Shown: one piece after another, positions 8,485 through 17,777 of the stretch
Layout of the letters: the number at the start of each line of letters is the position of its first letter
How positions within the stretch are numbered: the stretch's first letter is position 1
From: CAJQLB01 sp905479065
Lineage (GTDB): Bacteria; Bacteroidota; Bacteroidia; Flavobacteriales; Flavobacteriaceae
DNA: 64,000 bases
Direction: 5' to 3'
Assembly (NCBI GenBank): GCA_943846735.1
Contig: OX044364.1
Location: 1,302,001 to 1,366,000, forward strand
Notes under the pieces: model-generated
Databases searched by the model: none
What the model saw: the letters and a program-made list of their open reading frames with translations, nothing else
What the model was told of the DNA's origin: nothing
Translations under genes and position numbers: made by a program

Positions 8485-9258
8485 ATGTCTTCAGTCAAAA
8501 CAATATCATATTCAATGGTTATCGAGACTAGTGATTTTTTACATCGTATTGAAGCCCATCAATTTAACTTATTTACACAGAAACTCCACAACGGTATTTA
8601 TAATCTCTTGGTGCGATTTGAAGCAACTATTGTTAAACATAATGACAACACTTACGAGGTCACTTTTAACAGCGTTACAAATGCCGTGTTATGTGCCTTG
8701 AAATTACAATCAAATTTCAAATATATTACTCCAAAATTTGACAAATCTATTCGTGATTTAAAATTAGGAATTACTCAAGGAAAGTCAAAAAAGTCAAAGA
8801 TTCTAGCAACAAGAATGTGCGAAGTCGTGGTAAACGATAAGTTTGTGATTTCAGAAGAAGTAAAAGTAGCTTACAACCAAGAAAACAACAATAAATTTAT
8901 TAGTAGAGAGGGTATAAAAATTTTAAAATTAAAAGAGGAAATGTTTCTGACCCTTCTCATGAACCACCTGGAAACTATTTGGAACAATCCCGATTTTCAA
9001 GTTTCTGAATTTAGCCATAAATTAAGCTTGAGCAACTCACAATTTTATAGAAAACTCAAACAATTAACAGGAAAATCTCCAAGCACTTTTTTAAGAGATT
9101 TTAGACTAAACAGAGCTTTGGTAATGCTACATTATAAAAGAGGCAATATTGCTCAAATATCGAATAAAACAGGTTTTAACACACCAGCTTACTTTTCGAA
9201 ATGCTTTAAACACAATTTTAAAATTTTACCCTCAAAATATCTTCAACAACACACCTAA
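8485..9258 (+). CDS. AraC-type regulator with degenerate class III cyclase-like N-terminal domain
   Basis: The C-terminal ~95 of 257 residues form an AraC/XylS DNA-binding domain, with two helix-turn-helix units: FSHKLSLSNSQFYRKLKQLTG and ISNKTGFNTPAYFSKCFKHNF (each only partly quoted here), and the family phrase GKSPSTFLRDFRL. Residues about 10-140 follow the layout of class III nucleotide cyclases: LFTQKLHNGIYNLL, then ATIVKHNDNTYEVTF (in place of G-G-x-GD-x-x-x-AF), AVLCALKLQ, LKLGITQGK and LATRMCEVV. The metal-binding aspartates and the GD pair are not preserved, so it is probably a non-catalytic sensor. It is convergent with the PDH E2 gene, 11 bases apart. The domain assignment is pattern-based. 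Confidence 0.75.
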   Translation: MSSVKTISYSMVIETSDFLHRIEAHQFNLFTQKLHNGIYNLLVRFEATIVKHNDNTYEVTFNSVTNAVLCALKLQSNFKYITPKFDKSIRDLKLGITQGKSKKSKILATRMCEVVVNDKFVISEEVKVAYNQENNNKFISREGIKILKLKEEMFLTLLMNHLETIWNNPDFQVSEFSHKLSLSNSQFYRKLKQLTGKSPSTFLRDFRLNRALVMLHYKRGNIAQISNKTGFNTPAYFSKCFKHNFKILPSKYLQQHT

Positions 9259-9269
9259 AAAAGCAACAT

Positions 9270-10874
9270 TTAAATAAGCATTGTGACGGGATTTTCAATA
9301 TATCCTTTTAAAGTTTGAAGAAACTGAGCTCCTGTAGCACCATCAACCGTTCTATGATCGCACGCCATTGAAAGTTTCATAGTATTCCCTGCAATTACTT
9401 GTCCATCTTTAACAACTGGTTTCTGTACGATTGCTCCTACTGAAAGAATTGCCGAATTTGGTTGATTAATTATGGATGTAAAACTTTCAATACCAAACAT
9501 ACCAAGATTAGATATTGTAAAAGTACTTCCCTCCATCTCATCAAGTGCTAACTTTTTATTACGTGCTCTTACTGCATAATCTTTTACAGCGATATTAATT
9601 TGCGGCAATGATTGCTCATTTGCAAAACGCACAACTGGAACAACTAGACCATCAGGAACTGCAACAGCAACACCAATATGAACATGATTATTCATTCGCA
9701 TCTTGTCGTCAAACCATTGTGAGTTTACCTGTGGATGTTGTTTCAGTGCAAGAGCACAAGCCTTTACAATCATATCATTGAAGGATATTTTTGTCTCTGG
9801 GAGTGTATTGTACTGACTTCTAAAGGCAATAGCGTTATCCATATCAAACTCAACATTTAAATAATAATGCGGTGCTGTAAACTTGGATTTTACTAAATTT
9901 TTAGCAATTGCTTTGCGCATGTTAGAATTAGTAATTTCATCAAAATCTTCCTGGCCAACGGGTATAAACTTAGCAACAGAGGCTGAGGTTGAAGCAACAG
10001 GTGTGAAACTTTCAATATCGCGTTTAATAATTCGACCATTTTCTCCAGAACCTTGAACTTGGGATAATGATATATTTTTTTCCTCTGCTAATTTTTTAGC
10101 AAGTGGTGATACAAATAATCTGCCTGAACTATTGACTTTGGGCATATTTTGTATATCAGTTTTTTTGACCTCTGGAACGGTTTGAATTTCAGGAATATCA
10201 ATCGTCTCAGCAACAGTTTCAACTTGACTATCTGTAATACCATCAACCTTAAAATTGGTGACAAGTTGTGACACTTCAGCCCCTTTAGGACCAATAACAG
10301 CTAATAAAGAATCTACTTTTGCCGATTCACCTTCTTCTAGGCCAATATGTAATAATGTTCCTGACTGGAACGACTCAAACTCCATTGTTGCCTTATCAGT
10401 TTCAATCTCAGCTAGAATATCTCCTTCCTCTACAGTATCTCCAACTTTTTTAAGCCATGAAGCAACCGTTCCTTCTTCCATTGTATCACTTAAACGCGGC
10501 ATGGTCACCATAACTACACCTTCAGGTATTTCTGCCACGTCTGTCTTAACTTCTTCAACAGCCTCCTCAGATACAACCTCGTTTTCTAAACTCTCTAACG
10601 GTTTAGTTCCCTCTAGAAACGCTGATATATCCTCTCCTTTTTCTCCAATAATGGCTAACAACTCATCTACTTTTGTCGTTTCTCCCTCAGCAACACCGAT
10701 GTGCAATAAAACGCCTTCATAAAACGATTCAAACTCCATTGTCGCTTTATCTGTTTCAATTTCAGCTAATATATCTCCTTCCTCTACAGTGTCTCCAACT
10801 TTTTTAAGCCAAGAAGCAACCGTTCCTTCTTCCATCGTATCGCTTAAACGCGGCATATTAATTACTTCTGCCAT
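9270..10874 (-). CDS. Pyruvate dehydrogenase E2, dihydrolipoamide acetyltransferase with two lipoyl domains
   Basis: The 534-residue protein has two lipoyl domains with the lipoylated lysines in ETDKATMEF (Lys43 and Lys161), an E3/E1-binding domain (FVSPLAKKLAEEKNIS...GRIIKRDIE, about 255-290) and a C-terminal acyltransferase domain ending in the active-site DHRTVDG. It transfers acetyl groups from E1 to CoA in the pyruvate dehydrogenase complex. It begins 3 bases after the E1-alpha stop, so both are expressed together; E1-beta is not in this window. The two lipoyl domains are nearly identical at both protein and DNA level. Confidence 0.96.
   Translation of the reverse strand: MAEVINMPRLSDTMEEGTVASWLKKVGDTVEEGDILAEIETDKATMEFESFYEGVLLHIGVAEGETTKVDELLAIIGEKGEDISAFLEGTKPLESLENEVVSEEAVEEVKTDVAEIPEGVVMVTMPRLSDTMEEGTVASWLKKVGDTVEEGDILAEIETDKATMEFESFQSGTLLHIGLEEGESAKVDSLLAVIGPKGAEVSQLVTNFKVDGITDSQVETVAETIDIPEIQTVPEVKKTDIQNMPKVNSSGRLFVSPLAKKLAEEKNISLSQVQGSGENGRIIKRDIESFTPVASTSASVAKFIPVGQEDFDEITNSNMRKAIAKNLVKSKFTAPHYYLNVEFDMDNAIAFRSQYNTLPETKISFNDMIVKACALALKQHPQVNSQWFDDKMRMNNHVHIGVAVAVPDGLVVPVVRFANEQSLPQINIAVKDYAVRARNKKLALDEMEGSTFTISNLGMFGIESFTSIINQPNSAILSVGAIVQKPVVKDGQVIAGNTMKLSMACDHRTVDGATGAQFLQTLKGYIENPVTMLI
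10381..10856 (-). repeat. Internal direct repeat encoding the two lipoyl cores of E2
   Basis: Bases 10381-10502 and 10735-10856 (122 bases each) align without gaps and differ at only about a dozen sites by eye. Each encodes MPRLSDTMEEGTVASWLKK and the following lipoyl-lysine segment. Most differences are synonymous third positions. The intervening DNA, encoding the domain ends and an acidic linker, is not similar to the same degree. Confidence 0.85.
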
Positions 10875-10877
10875 AAT

Positions 10878-11876
10878 TTATAATTTATGTGGTAAAAATG
10901 GGTAATCATCTTGCTCATAAACAGCGTCATACATAAGGTTTTTATCAGGATATGGAGATTCGTCAGCAAATTTTTCACATTCACTTACCAAGTTCTTCAC
11001 CCGCTTATCGATTTCTTGTATCTCTGAATCTGAAGCATATTTCTTTTCGAGTATAATATCCTTTACTTGAGTAATTGGATCAATCTTCTTGTATTCCTCA
11101 ACTTCAGATTTGGTTCTGTAATGTTGAGCATCACTCATTGAATGACCTCGGTAGCGATATGTCTTCATCTCCAAAAATGTAGGGCCGTCACCTCGTCTTG
11201 CCCTTTCAATAGCCTCATGCATGGCCTCTGCTACTTTTACAGGGTTCATTCCATCAACCGGACCACACGGCATTTCATAGCCTAATCCGAGTTTCCAAAT
11301 ATCGGTGTGATTTGAAGTTCTTTCGACGGATGTTCCCATGGCATAACCATTATTTTCACAAATGAACACAACTGGTAATTTCCAATTCATAGCCATGTTG
11401 AATGTTTCGTGAAGTGATCCCTGACGAACAGCACCATCTCCCATGCAACATAGTGTTACAGCACCTGTGTTGTGATATTTATCTCCAAAGGCCATTCCTG
11501 CTCCAAGAGGTATTTGACCTCCAACAATACCGTGACCTCCGTAAAACCCTTTTTCTTTTGAAAAAATATGCATGGATCCCCCAAGACCTTGAGATGTTCC
11601 TGTTGATTTACCATACAATTCTGCCATCACCCTTTTGGGATCTACCCCCATACCGATTGGTTGAACATGATTTCTGTAAGCAGTAATCATTTTATCTTTG
11701 GACAGATCCATGGCGTGCAGTGCTCCAGCTAGAACAGCCTCTTGTCCATTATATAAATGAAGAAAACCTCTTACTTTTTGTTGTATATACACAGCAGCAA
11801 GTTTGTCTTCAAACTTTCTCCAAAACAACATGTCTTCATACCACTTTAAGTATGTTTTCTTAGTAACTTTTTGCAT
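10878..11876 (-). CDS. pdhA: Pyruvate dehydrogenase E1 component, alpha subunit
   Basis: This protein (332 residues from MQKVTKKTY) is the thiamine-diphosphate subunit of pyruvate dehydrogenase. The ThDP motif runs from GDGAVRQGSLHETFNMA to ENNGYAMGT, and the phosphorylation-loop region TYRYRGHSMSDAQHYRTK is typical of E1-alpha. I chose the methionine three codons inside the longest frame, because flavobacterial homologues begin MQKVTK as I recall and it leaves a 31-base leader after the -7 box. It pairs with a separately encoded E1-beta and lies directly upstream of E2. Confidence 0.95.
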   Translation of the reverse strand: MQKVTKKTYLKWYEDMLFWRKFEDKLAAVYIQQKVRGFLHLYNGQEAVLAGALHAMDLSKDKMITAYRNHVQPIGMGVDPKRVMAELYGKSTGTSQGLGGSMHIFSKEKGFYGGHGIVGGQIPLGAGMAFGDKYHNTGAVTLCCMGDGAVRQGSLHETFNMAMNWKLPVVFICENNGYAMGTSVERTSNHTDIWKLGLGYEMPCGPVDGMNPVKVAEAMHEAIERARRGDGPTFLEMKTYRYRGHSMSDAQHYRTKSEVEEYKKIDPITQVKDIILEKKYASDSEIQEIDKRVKNLVSECEKFADESPYPDKNLMYDAVYEQDDYPFLPHKL

Positions 11877-11907
11877 CGCAAACAATACCTTTTTGTTAAT
11901 AGGATTA

Positions 11908-11915
11908 CAAAAGTA
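11908..11915 (-). promoter_or_regulatory. -7 promoter element for the pdhA-E2 operon
   Basis: The minus strand reads TACTTTTG, matching TAnnTTTG, 31 bases before the pdhA start. No TTG at the usual 19-20 base spacing was found. Confidence 0.45.
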
Positions 11916-11990
11916 ACACTTTAACTAGTAATAAAAAAAACTGATAATTGTAAAAATTTGAATAAAATTCTGTTTGCGCAATCGCAAACG

Positions 11991-12473
11991 TTATAGTACT
12001 GCCTTATCGAATAAAAGAGGTAGTAAATTTGCTAAAGAATTTGACTTAACGACCTTACCTGTTTCACCTTTAAAATAAATTTCAATGGGACTTTCTTGCT
12101 TCACCTCATATTCTGCAATTGCTTGTCTGCAAGCACCACAAGGAGGAATTGGTTTTGAAGTGGTGTTTTTAATTGATCCAGCAACTATTGCCATTACTAA
12201 AATTTTAGTTTTAGGATAATTTGAACCAGCGTAATAAATGGCAGCTCGTTCAGCACACAATCCTGAAGGGTATGAGGCGTTTTCCTGATTATTGCCAGTA
12301 ATGATCTCATTATTGTCTAACAAAATTGCTGTGCCTACGTGAAATTTAGAGTAAGGTGCATATGCGTTTTCTCGAGCCGTCATCGCTTTTTTCATTAAAT
12401 TTTGGATTTGCAATGGAGTCTCTGTTAAATCATCAAAAACAAAAAAAGTTGATTTTATATTTACTTCCTTCAT
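11991..12473 (-). CDS. cdd: Cytidine deaminase
   Basis: This 160-residue enzyme has the zinc and catalytic motifs of the small tetrameric cytidine deaminases: CAERAA with the zinc Cys and proton-shuttling Glu, and PPCGACRQ with the other two zinc cysteines. ARENAYAPYSKFHVG near the N terminus binds the ribose. It deaminates cytidine and deoxycytidine for pyrimidine salvage. The gene is downstream of porV with a bidirectional terminator between them. Confidence 0.96.
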   Translation of the reverse strand: MKEVNIKSTFFVFDDLTETPLQIQNLMKKAMTARENAYAPYSKFHVGTAILLDNNEIITGNNQENASYPSGLCAERAAIYYAGSNYPKTKILVMAIVAGSIKNTTSKPIPPCGACRQAIAEYEVKQESPIEIYFKGETGKVVKSNSLANLLPLLFDKAVL

Positions 12474-12518
12474 GTTTACCTATTTTTTGGGTTGTGAAAA
12501 AATAAAACTCTTTTAGAC

Positions 12519-12551
12519 AAAAAAACTATTGTAAAGTACAATAGTTTTTTT
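12519..12551. terminator. Bidirectional intrinsic terminator between porV and cdd
   Basis: A-run plus CTATTGT, a short loop, then ACAATAG followed by a T-run form a hairpin of about 14 pairs including the A/T runs. It lies 21 bases after the porV stop on the minus strand and would work in either direction. Confidence 0.8.
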
Positions 12552-12572
12552 AAAATAACATACCAGCATCTT

Positions 12573-13814
12573 TTAATATTCGCTGTACTCTCCATCTCCA
12601 AAATTAAAAGTCAATGAAAAACGCAGTGTGTTTTCTAATGGACTTTGGATTTTTGAAGCCGAAAACAAATAAGATAAATCTATATTGATTGCAGTGTATT
12701 TAAAACCTGCCCCTAAAGCAAAAAACTTTCTCGCTCCCTTTTCTTCACTTTCATTAAAATATCCTGCTCTTAGCGCAAATGAATCTTGATACTGATATTC
12801 TGCACCTAAGGCGTACGTAAACTCTTTTAATTCTTCACTAAAACCCCCAGGTGCGTCACCAAATGATTGAAAAACACCAGAGATAAAACTAACATCCTGA
12901 GACTTCCCTGAAATAATTACATCTTCTGTTTCACTTATCAAGGTATCTTCACCTTCCTCATAGCTTCCACTACCATTATCATCCTCAAATTCTATTTCAA
13001 CACCCAAAATTGGTGGTGTAGGAACCATTAATTTTGCAATTTCAGCCGTTACATTTAATCTATTGTAATCATCAAAAATAAAATCAAATCCTCCTCCTAA
13101 CCTAAGTGTTGTTGGTAGAAAATTTTCTCGCCCTGCGTCATCATATTTAATTTTTGGACCAAGATTTTGAATCGCAAAACCTGCTCTCCAGCGACCATTA
13201 AAATTGTTGTAAGCATCTTCCTCACCTTGATAATATCCTCCTATATCAACACCAAAAGTGCTTGCAGCGCTGGCGTTATCATCAACAGCTTGTATTTTTA
13301 AATCTGATCGCAAATAACGCATACCTACTGCTAAGGAAAATTGATCCGCTAAACGTAACGCATAAGAGGCATCAATTGTTAACTCATTTGGCTTTTCGAT
13401 CAAGGCCTCTGAAAATTCATCTTGTACAATTTCTATCTCTCCTAAACTAAAATATTTTAAGCTCAACCCAAAAGCGCTGCCTTCGCTCAATCTATTGTAA
13501 TAAGTTATATTTCCAAGAAAAATATCATTTACTAATTTACTTAGGTAAGGCGTATAACTAATTCCTAAACCCGATTTAGTTTCTGAAAACCCATATTTGG
13601 CTGGATTCCACTGCTGAGAATAGGCATCAGCTGATGTCGCCACTCCCATGTCTCCCATTCCGGCAGCTCTCGCATCCGATGCGATTAATAAAAATGGTAC
13701 GCCAGTCGTTATTACTCTGGTATCATTAGAGTAAGGAATAATTTCGGTTAAGGTTTGAGCTTTAACTTGAAAAAGTATTCCAATTACCATTAAAGCTGTC
13801 GTGTAGTTCTTCAT
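12573..13814 (-). CDS. porV: Type IX secretion outer-membrane protein PorV
   Basis: This 413-residue beta-barrel protein has a signal peptide (MKNYTTALMVIGILFQVKAQ) and the PorV/LptO signature GVPFLLIASDARAAGMGDMGVATSAD followed by QQWNPAKYGF (partly quoted). The rest shows alternating hydrophobic strands and a C terminus ending in strand-like LRFSLTFNFG. PorV is the shuttle that delivers type IX secretion cargo to the surface sortase PorU. It lies downstream of porU and has its own promoter within the porU 3' end. Confidence 0.92.
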   Translation of the reverse strand: MKNYTTALMVIGILFQVKAQTLTEIIPYSNDTRVITTGVPFLLIASDARAAGMGDMGVATSADAYSQQWNPAKYGFSETKSGLGISYTPYLSKLVNDIFLGNITYYNRLSEGSAFGLSLKYFSLGEIEIVQDEFSEALIEKPNELTIDASYALRLADQFSLAVGMRYLRSDLKIQAVDDNASAASTFGVDIGGYYQGEEDAYNNFNGRWRAGFAIQNLGPKIKYDDAGRENFLPTTLRLGGGFDFIFDDYNRLNVTAEIAKLMVPTPPILGVEIEFEDDNGSGSYEEGEDTLISETEDVIISGKSQDVSFISGVFQSFGDAPGGFSEELKEFTYALGAEYQYQDSFALRAGYFNESEEKGARKFFALGAGFKYTAINIDLSYLFSASKIQSPLENTLRFSLTFNFGDGEYSEY

Positions 13815-13859
13815 GTTGATTTAAATTTAATTATTGTTATCACTAACATTAATCGGTCA

Positions 13860-13889
13860 CAAATATAATTGTTTCTTATAGTATTACAA
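13860..13889 (-). promoter_or_regulatory. Promoter for porV: TTG-N19-TATATTTG
   Basis: On the minus strand, TTG (13889-13887) is followed by 19 bases and TATATTTG (13867-13860), a full match to the Bacteroidota promoter pattern. The -7 box lies 46 bases from the porV ATG; the -33 lies inside the last porU codons, so porV can be expressed separately from porU. Confidence 0.7.
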
Positions 13890-16800
13890 GTTTTTGATAT
13901 TTTTCAACCTGTTTATTGAGTTGACTTGATCTTACAGTAAGTTTATAAACGTAAACTCCTTTGGCTATTTTATCACCAAAGTCATCTTTCCCATCCCAAG
14001 TGATATCTCTCGAAACAGACGTTGTATTTTTAATTCCCCCAGAGGTTTGACCATTGATTGTTTTGACCAACTTTCCAGAAACAGTAAATATCTGTACTGA
14101 AACGTCTAAAACCTCTGAACTATTGTGATTAAACCAAAATTCTGTATAATTCACGAAAGGATTTGGATAATTTAAAACATTATCTATGACCAAAGACTCA
14201 TTCTGATCATAAACTACAAATTGAAGTTCTGACGAGGCTGAATTATTATAAACATCCCATGCCTTGAAAGATATTGTGTGCAAACCAGGATCTAAATCCC
14301 TAAAAGGATAAGATAATGACCCACTTTGGTAATCATCGATATCACTTTGATAGTAGTCATTTAACTTAAAAGGATTGGTCTCATCTCCATCAATAATTGC
14401 TACAATGTCATGACCAATACCACTAGCTGTATTAATGCCATTTTCATCCTTTAATTTTGCCAAGAGCGTTGGCGATTCGTTAGTAATCCCTCCCGAAATG
14501 AAATTTTCATCATTCATAAACAACATGATTTCTGGCCCTTCATTATCTTCGGGTGCATTTTCATTAACACCCCCAATTCTTATATCAAAATTAGCACCTC
14601 CACGATCTTCTAGGACATCTAAAGATTTAGCATAAAAACTAACTTTCCCATTACCTTCCTCTAAAGTAATATCTCGAGGAACTACAAAATCAAACTCAAA
14701 AACCCCGTTAGTAATTGTCGCTTGACCTCTAAAAATAGTTTCTCCTAAAGTATTGAAATCCAATATTATCAATTCTCCGTTTTGCGTTGTGCCATCATTT
14801 CCTAAAGTAGAGCGTTGAATATCCTTATCAAAAATTGTCGCTGTTAAAACACCTGAATAATCTGACAAAACTACACCAAGTTCATCAACAATCTCGCCCT
14901 TTATTTTTGCTCTACTCAAAGCATTTAATGGCTCTATTTGACCACTGATTGGAGTATCATTTATTTCTGTTAAACGAATATTTGGCTTAGGAAACGCCAA
15001 TTTCATCGCTGGGTCTCCAATAAAAAAGACAAGTCGCCTTTGCTCAATGCCCCCGATAATTTGGTCATTCTTCGTAAGCCTCAGGGCTTCAGCCATAGAA
15101 GGATAATCATCAGAGCCAAATGCAAACAAATACTTTTCTAAAACAACGTTAAACGCAACACCAACGCTTACGAATATTTGTCTTGTTGTTGTTATTAGGC
15201 CAATCGCACCACCTTCTTTATTCCAATACAAGTATTCTCCGGCAGCCGGGCGGAGTGGGTTATCAAATTTTGTATATTCACATGTAACTGTGACAAAACA
15301 ATTGAGTTTACAAGGGTTTTTTAATTCTTGCGCATTAATTTTATCAAAAATTCGCTCACGTGCGATACCATCCTCGCCACCATGACCAAAGTAATTAACG
15401 ACCAAAGCTCCAACCTCAATTGCATCAAAAATCGCCTTGTTTACATCCGGATAACGTTCACCACCTGCAGTAGATTCTTGAACAAAGGCATCCGAGTGGA
15501 TTTTAATAACATTCACATTAGGTTTATCTTCTGTTACAATTTGTCCAATGTTATCTGTTGTACCTTGAATAATCGTTTCCCAAGACTCATCAACATCATC
15601 TGAAATGGTGATGAAATTATTTCTCCAACTCCCAAAGGCCTCCTCATCGTAATAGGATTGAATTTTATCAACCAATTCTTTAGCACGCTGAGGTGTATCG
15701 GCCAAAATTCGTCCTACAGCAATATCCAGTTTATCTGATGTTGACATGGATCCCTCATTTTCGTCCATCATACCAAAAAAATCATCTGAAACAAATGATG
15801 CAGACAAACTAAAACTATTTAAAGAATTCCAAGCAGGAACAACATTAGTGTTTTTAGAAATCCTGTTTTTATAATCAAACGATGCATCCCCAAAAAGACA
15901 TAAATATTTTATTCTTTTATCAGGTGTACTCGCATTCTCATAGACATATTTCATAAAATTTCTAATGGCAGATATATCTTGATTCCCAGAACTAAATTCG
16001 GTATAAATGTCATCGAGATCGTATACCTTCACATTCAGGTCATATTGATCTCTATTAATTTGAGCAAGTCTTTCTGCTTGTGAAAACATGTCATTTCTTG
16101 TGACTATGATGTAATCAATATCTTGAAAATTCCCATTATTGTCTTTAAAAACAGTTCCTTTGATATTTTGGTTGTTGACACTCGTATTTGCCTCTTTCTT
16201 TGGCTCAAAATAGTCTGAAGGGTCTACAGCCAAATAGCATCTCATTTCGCCTAATCGTGCTTTAAAACTTAACACCGAATCATCATCGGTATTCAGTTTT
16301 CTTGTCACATTATACTTGTCGGTTATATCCCATACTTCACTTATATTTGAAGCATTTGAAATAGAGTATTGAGCTACACCACTTTCTGAAGCTACCATGT
16401 TGTTTTTAAAAATAAATTGATTCCCAGTATGAGTCAAGCTTCTTGTTGCTTCAATTCCAATATAATCTAAATAGCCCGTTGATGAAGGGTTACCATTATT
16501 TTCATAACTCAAATTGATTGAAATGGGTGAGGAATTTACAATCAAATCTCCTACAAAACTGTCTTGAGTTGCTAAAACTGGGTCATTAATCGCTGCGAAA
16601 TAAAAATTATCAATATCTACACTGTTCACTTTTAATTGCATTGAGGTGGGAACTGCTCCGACTGCTGCAGTGAATACCCTGACATTTACAGGTTCGGAGG
16701 TAATCAGATTTTCAAAATCAAAATTAAACACTTTATCACTGTCAAAATCAAACCTGTCACCAAACCAACGTCTACCTAGTTTTGCTAAATTAAATTCATC

Positions 16801-17718
16801 AACTTCATGAAATTGATAATCTTGAAATGTATCAATTTCAAAGTCAACAGGATCATTTGGTTCAACCAAAGATTGAATTCGTTTACCTAATCCACTTCCA
16901 ATATGGACATAATAATGTGCTTTATCGGAATAAGGATTAATATTTGAATTGTTTTCAGAGTTATATCCTTTCGGTCCCTCACCGTAAAAAAGAATGTAAT
17001 CATTATTATTGAATTCCCCGTCCTCCTCTCCTTTAACGACAACTGCATTTTCTACTAAATCAATTGGATAAAATTCATTGTTTGACAGTGGAAGTGATTT
17101 TCCTCCATGACCATAAATTTTAATTGCTTTTGGGTTAACAGAATTGACGTTTACTCCCAAACTAGACAAAAAACTCTTAGACAACTTAAACACCCCTGTT
17201 GTATCAATATGAAATTTATACCAGGTGCCTTGACTCAATACAGAATTCACAATTTCTTGGGAATTTCTATTAAATTGGTTTCCTTGACTTGAACTGTATT
17301 TAATTTTAAAAGAGGTGATTTTCTTAAACACTCCTTTTTCCTGAATCACTGGGGACATTTCTAAATGTAGCCAATGTTTATCTCTTGAAATTGAATTTTT
17401 AAGTGCATATATAGGTTTAACCGGAATGGTTTTAGGATCTACATCTCCTAATTCTGCTCTAGATATTGACGTATAATTTACTTCGTCTAACAGAACAGAC
17501 GCTTCATCTATATGGCTATTTGACTTCCATTGAGCAAAAAACAACAGCCCTTTTTCTGATGAAAAATTAAAATTTTCTTTATTAAATTGTGGAACTTGAA
17601 AGTCAGAGGTTTCAAGCGACAAAGTCTTGACACCTTTCCAATTAATTTGAAAGCTTTTAGTTTGCGAAAAAGTGAGCGTTGTAAGGCATGTAAAAAGAAG
17701 AAAAATAATTTTTTTCAT
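13876..17718 (-). CDS. porU: Type IX secretion sortase PorU (gingipain-like C25 peptidase)
   Basis: This ~1280-residue exported protein starts with a signal peptide (MKKIIFLLFTCLTTLTFSQ; I chose the second of two nearby ATGs). The middle holds a C25 peptidase domain with the His in YFGHGGEDG (about residue 779) and the Cys in VTCEYTKFD (about 813). The C terminus has a FlgD-like fold and a NYPNPF...GVYVYKLTV segment, like type IX targeting domains. PorU removes C-terminal signals from cargo and attaches them to the surface. It diverges from gldJ and precedes porV. Confidence 0.94.
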   Translation of the reverse strand: MKKIIFLLFTCLTTLTFSQTKSFQINWKGVKTLSLETSDFQVPQFNKENFNFSSEKGLLFFAQWKSNSHIDEASVLLDEVNYTSISRAELGDVDPKTIPVKPIYALKNSISRDKHWLHLEMSPVIQEKGVFKKITSFKIKYSSSQGNQFNRNSQEIVNSVLSQGTWYKFHIDTTGVFKLSKSFLSSLGVNVNSVNPKAIKIYGHGGKSLPLSNNEFYPIDLVENAVVVKGEEDGEFNNNDYILFYGEGPKGYNSENNSNINPYSDKAHYYVHIGSGLGKRIQSLVEPNDPVDFEIDTFQDYQFHEVDEFNLAKLGRRWFGDRFDFDSDKVFNFDFENLITSEPVNVRVFTAAVGAVPTSMQLKVNSVDIDNFYFAAINDPVLATQDSFVGDLIVNSSPISINLSYENNGNPSSTGYLDYIGIEATRSLTHTGNQFIFKNNMVASESGVAQYSISNASNISEVWDITDKYNVTRKLNTDDDSVLSFKARLGEMRCYLAVDPSDYFEPKKEANTSVNNQNIKGTVFKDNNGNFQDIDYIIVTRNDMFSQAERLAQINRDQYDLNVKVYDLDDIYTEFSSGNQDISAIRNFMKYVYENASTPDKRIKYLCLFGDASFDYKNRISKNTNVVPAWNSLNSFSLSASFVSDDFFGMMDENEGSMSTSDKLDIAVGRILADTPQRAKELVDKIQSYYDEEAFGSWRNNFITISDDVDESWETIIQGTTDNIGQIVTEDKPNVNVIKIHSDAFVQESTAGGERYPDVNKAIFDAIEVGALVVNYFGHGGEDGIARERIFDKINAQELKNPCKLNCFVTVTCEYTKFDNPLRPAAGEYLYWNKEGGAIGLITTTRQIFVSVGVAFNVVLEKYLFAFGSDDYPSMAEALRLTKNDQIIGGIEQRRLVFFIGDPAMKLAFPKPNIRLTEINDTPISGQIEPLNALSRAKIKGEIVDELGVVLSDYSGVLTATIFDKDIQRSTLGNDGTTQNGELIILDFNTLGETIFRGQATITNGVFEFDFVVPRDITLEEGNGKVSFYAKSLDVLEDRGGANFDIRIGGVNENAPEDNEGPEIMLFMNDENFISGGITNESPTLLAKLKDENGINTASGIGHDIVAIIDGDETNPFKLNDYYQSDIDDYQSGSLSYPFRDLDPGLHTISFKAWDVYNNSASSELQFVVYDQNESLVIDNVLNYPNPFVNYTEFWFNHNSSEVLDVSVQIFTVSGKLVKTINGQTSGGIKNTTSVSRDITWDGKDDFGDKIAKGVYVYKLTVRSSQLNKQVEKYQKLVIL

Positions 17719-17769
17719 ACACAATAAACGTCTAAAAAAATGTGTTAGTATTATGAATTAATTTTTTTT

Positions 17770-17777
17770 CAAATTTA
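17770..17777 (-). promoter_or_regulatory. -7 promoter element for porU
   Basis: The minus strand reads TAAATTTG, a full TAnnTTTG match 51 bases before the chosen porU start, in the 250-base divergent porU/gldJ region. No TTG is found at the right spacing. For gldJ, TTG-N19-TATATTGC near 17905-17934 is a one-base-imperfect candidate on the plus strand. Confidence 0.4.

Noticed and set aside
10255..10722. 155-codon open frame on the plus strand opposite the E2 lipoyl region
   Set aside because: It is a shadow of the repeated lipoyl sequence, Ser/Thr rich with no recognised domain, and E2 coding is certain.
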